Shown here piece by piece: positions 12,904 to 14,498 of a DNA stretch of 14,498 nucleotides (position 1 is the first letter of the stretch; each line of letters opens with the position of its first letter). Origin of the DNA: an uncultured Prevotellaceae bacterium (lineage in GTDB: Bacteria > Bacteroidota > Bacteroidia > Bacteroidales > Bacteroidaceae); NCBI GenBank assembly GCA_946415695.1, contig CAMKTM010000037.1, positions 1-14,498 of the forward strand, in the 5' to 3' direction. Position numbers and translations under genes: made by a program. A model generated the notes under the pieces. The model was not told where the DNA came from, searched no databases, and was given only the letters and a program-made list of their open reading frames with translations.

Positions 12904-14331
12904 GAATGCTTTGAGCCAGCTGTCGCCCCGGAACCTGATGAGGAAGATGATGCCGCGGAAGCAAAGTTCCGTTGCCATGGCTATCCATACGCCACGCAGT
13001 CCCATCGTCGAGGCGAGGCAAGCGGCCAGGGTGATGCGCACAAGCCAGATGCTCGAGAGGTTCATCGTGCAGGGAATCAGCGTGTCGCGGGCACCGACGA
13101 AGATGCCGTAGCAAACGATGCTGGCGGCGAACATGGGTTCGGCAAAGGCTTCTATGCGAAGAATCTCGACCGTGAGTCTTTGAACATCCATGTCGGGCGT
13201 CATAAGTGACATCAAGGCGGGCGATGCGGTGTACATCACGACGGCCATGAGCGTCATGAACGTCATGCCCATTGCGAGCGTGATGCGTCCGAAGCTTCGT
13301 GCCAGGAAGCGACGTCCGGCTCCGAGGCTTTGCCCTACGAGCGTGGTGGCGGCGTCGGAGATGCCGTAGCCAGGCATGTAGCAGAGGGCTTCCACGGTGA
13401 TGCCGAAGCTGTTGGCGGCAATAGCCACCGTGCCGAGCGGCGCGACGATGATGGTGCTCACTATTTGTGCTCCGCATATTATGGCGTGTTCCACGGCAAT
13501 GGGCGCAGCGATGTGGAAGCTCTCTTTCAGGGTGCTAAGCTGAGGGATGAAGGTGCCGCTGTCCTGCTTCAAAGAGAGTTCTTTGCTTCGCACCACCGTG
13601 AAGTAGCACATCAGCGAGGAGCAGATGATGAAGGCAATGGCTGTGCCCAGTACGGCTCCTGCTACGCCGAGGCCGGCGCCGGGAATATTCAGTGAAAAGT
13701 GAAAAGTGAAAAGTGAAAAATGAACAACCCGGGTGGGGAAGATGAGGAGCCAGTTGAAAAGGACGTCGAGCAGGCAAAGCCCGATGTTCAGGATGCTGGG
13801 GATGTGCATGTTGCCGCTGCATCGTAGCATTCCGGCACAGAGCGAGTTGAGCATCGAGAAGGGCAGGCACATGGAGAAGAACATGAAGTAGAGCGAGGCG
13901 TCGTGGCAGATGTCTTGGCCTCCGCCCAGCCAATGGGGCAGGTAACGGCTGATGCCTACGCCGATGCAACTCAGCATAAGGGCAAAGAGCAGGCACGACA
14001 GGAAGCTTTGCCGCAGCACCTCTCTCGCTCCGGCAAAGTCGTTGGCGCCTATCTTGTGCGCCACCTGCACATAGAAGCCCACGCTGACAGCGGCACAGAG
14101 GCTGCCGAAGAGCCATATCGTGGTGCTGACCAGACCGATGCTTGCGCTGGCATGGGCGCCGAGACTGCCCACCATGCTGGCATCGATGTACTGCATCATG
14201 ATGTGCACCAGCTGCGCCATCATGCTGGGGAAACTGAGCAAGGCGGTAAGCTTGACTTGCGAAATCGCGTCAAGCTTGCCGCCTTCTCGTATGAGTGAGA
14301 GCAATTGGTCTTTACTCTGCGTGTATTTCAT
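12886..14331 (-). CDS. MATE-family efflux transporter, 481 aa
   Basis: This integral inner-membrane protein has the about 12 hydrophobic segments of the MATE (multidrug and toxin extrusion) family, which expel cations and drugs using Na+ or H+ gradients. Family-like features are LTALLSFPSMMAQLVHIMMQ-YIDASMVGSLG (28-57), the first-half GAD-like loop (IGANDFAGAREVLRQS, 94-109) and its second-half partner VGQSLGAGRRFLARS (332-346), and NIPGAGLGVAGAVLGTAIA (215-233). Length is normal. The odd part is residues 204-214 (HFSLFTFHFSL), encoded by a tandem GTGAAAA heptamer between LLIFPTRVV and NIPGAG, a loop that is usually short. The last five residues and the stop also come from repeat DNA. Substrate cannot be predicted. 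The ATG at 14331 precedes a charged N-terminus typical of the family; no consensus promoter is seen upstream. It has no close same-strand neighbour and appears monocistronic. Confidence 0.9.
   Translation of the reverse strand: MKYTQSKDQLLSLIREGGKLDAISQVKLTALLSFPSMMAQLVHIMMQYIDASMVGSLGAHASASIGLVSTTIWLFGSLCAAVSVGFYVQVAHKIGANDFAGAREVLRQSFLSCLLFALMLSCIGVGISRYLPHWLGGGQDICHDASLYFMFFSMCLPFSMLNSLCAGMLRCSGNMHIPSILNIGLCLLDVLFNWLLIFPTRVVHFSLFTFHFSLNIPGAGLGVAGAVLGTAIAFIICSSLMCYFTVVRSKELSLKQDSGTFIPQLSTLKESFHIAAPIAVEHAIICGAQIVSTIIVAPLGTVAIAANSFGITVEALCYMPGYGISDAATTLVGQSLGAGRRFLARSFGRITLAMGMTFMTLMAVVMYTASPALMSLMTPDMDVQRLTVEILRIEAFAEPMFAASIVCYGIFVGARDTLIPCTMNLSSIWLVRITLAACLASTMGLRGVWIAMATELCFRGIIFLIRFRGDSWLKAFSPSAK
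13692..13719. repeat. Intragenic tandem heptamer, (GTGAAAA)x4, in the MATE gene
   Basis: Four perfect GTGAAAA units lie on the plus strand (13692-13698, 13699-13705, 13706-13712, 13713-13719), followed by a decayed unit (ATGAACA). On the coding strand they read TTTTCAC and encode FSLFTFHFSL, the same heptamer in three reading frames. Orientation is opposite to the arrays at 12732 and 12869. Confidence 0.9.
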
Positions 14332-14344
14332 CGTTCATCGTGAC

Positions 14345-14467
14345 AGGGGAGATAAAGAAGTTAAGGAAGTTATCGCTCGCTGAAGGAGTTAAAGACGATA
14401 CCTTTGGCTGCTTCCAATTCTATTGTCTTTTAACTTCATTAACTCCTTTAACTTCTTTAACTCCCCT
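14345..14467. repeat. GAAGTTAA-type inverted repeat upstream of the MATE gene
   Basis: Arms 14345-14371 and 14441-14467 are reverse complements at 24 of 27 positions and are built from GAAGTTAA/GGAGTTAA words. The 69-bp interior contains another GGAGTTAAAGA (14386-14396) and a plus-strand TACCTTTG (14399-14406), a -7-like box without a matching TTTG. The left arm ends 13 bp from the MATE start codon. From 14468 to the window end I see no supported gene. Confidence 0.75.
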
Positions 14468-14498
14468 TTTCTTCATGGATAGTGCAGTCAGCCGGTGC

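Noticed and set aside
13535..14116. 193-codon minus-strand frame overlapping the MATE gene
   Set aside because: Arginine/histidine-rich shadow frame; relevant only because it marks where a +1-unit frameshift of the heptamer array would end.
14399..14498. Promoter TACCTTTG and an ATG at 14475 as the start of a plus-strand gene at the right edge
   Set aside because: No TTTG at the right spacing, and only eight codons are visible; a minus-strand frame ending in TAA is equally possible, so neither can be supported.

Overview
The window looks like a chromosomal segment from the order Bacteroidales, most likely Prevotella or a close relative. Five promoters fit the Bacteroidetes pattern TTTG-N19/20-TAnnTTTG exactly or nearly. 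Starts lack clear Shine-Dalgarno sequences. Two very large exported proteins share the C-terminal tail common in Prevotella and Bacteroides secreted proteins. The left edge carries the signal peptide and N-terminus of a DUF1680/GH127-type glycosidase. The genus is an inference from these traits; no rRNA gene is present to settle it.

Layout. Positions 1-178 (minus): start of a secreted glycosidase. 238-1008: no gene, but a dense mosaic of palindromes, including a 47-bp inverted repeat with a nested hairpin and an array of TACATGTA-containing repeats. 1070-4795 (minus): a 1241-residue exported protein with two similar beta-sandwich-like modules, ending at a textbook terminator. 4796-4952: a compact divergent promoter region. 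4953-5756 (plus): a YycJ/WalJ-type metallo-beta-lactamase-fold protein. 5846-5918 (plus): tRNA-Lys(CTT) with its own promoter and terminator. 6052-7836 (plus): aspS. 7837-8172: gene-free, with two inverted repeats. 8173-8349 (minus): a 58-residue exported peptide. 8459-11839 (minus): a 1126-residue exported protein with internally duplicated modules. 11888-12885: a second gene-free repeat mosaic. 12886-14331 (minus): a MATE-family transporter. 14345-14467: one more inverted repeat upstream of it.

How it works together. No multi-gene pathway is visible. YycJ, tRNA-Lys and AspRS are housekeeping functions. The two giant secreted proteins, the small peptide and the glycosidase form a cell-surface or secreted component. 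The transporter stands alone.

The most unusual signal is a tandem GTGAAAA heptamer, four perfect units, inside the MATE coding sequence (13692-13719). The same heptamer occurs in inverse orientation at the gene's stop codon (12869-12889) and about 110 bp beyond it (12732-12759). Because 7 is not a multiple of 3, loss of one unit puts a TGA directly after the array and gain of one unit leads to a stop at 13535. The gene therefore has the architecture of a slipped-strand switch, although a chance insertion of a dispersed repeat is equally possible.
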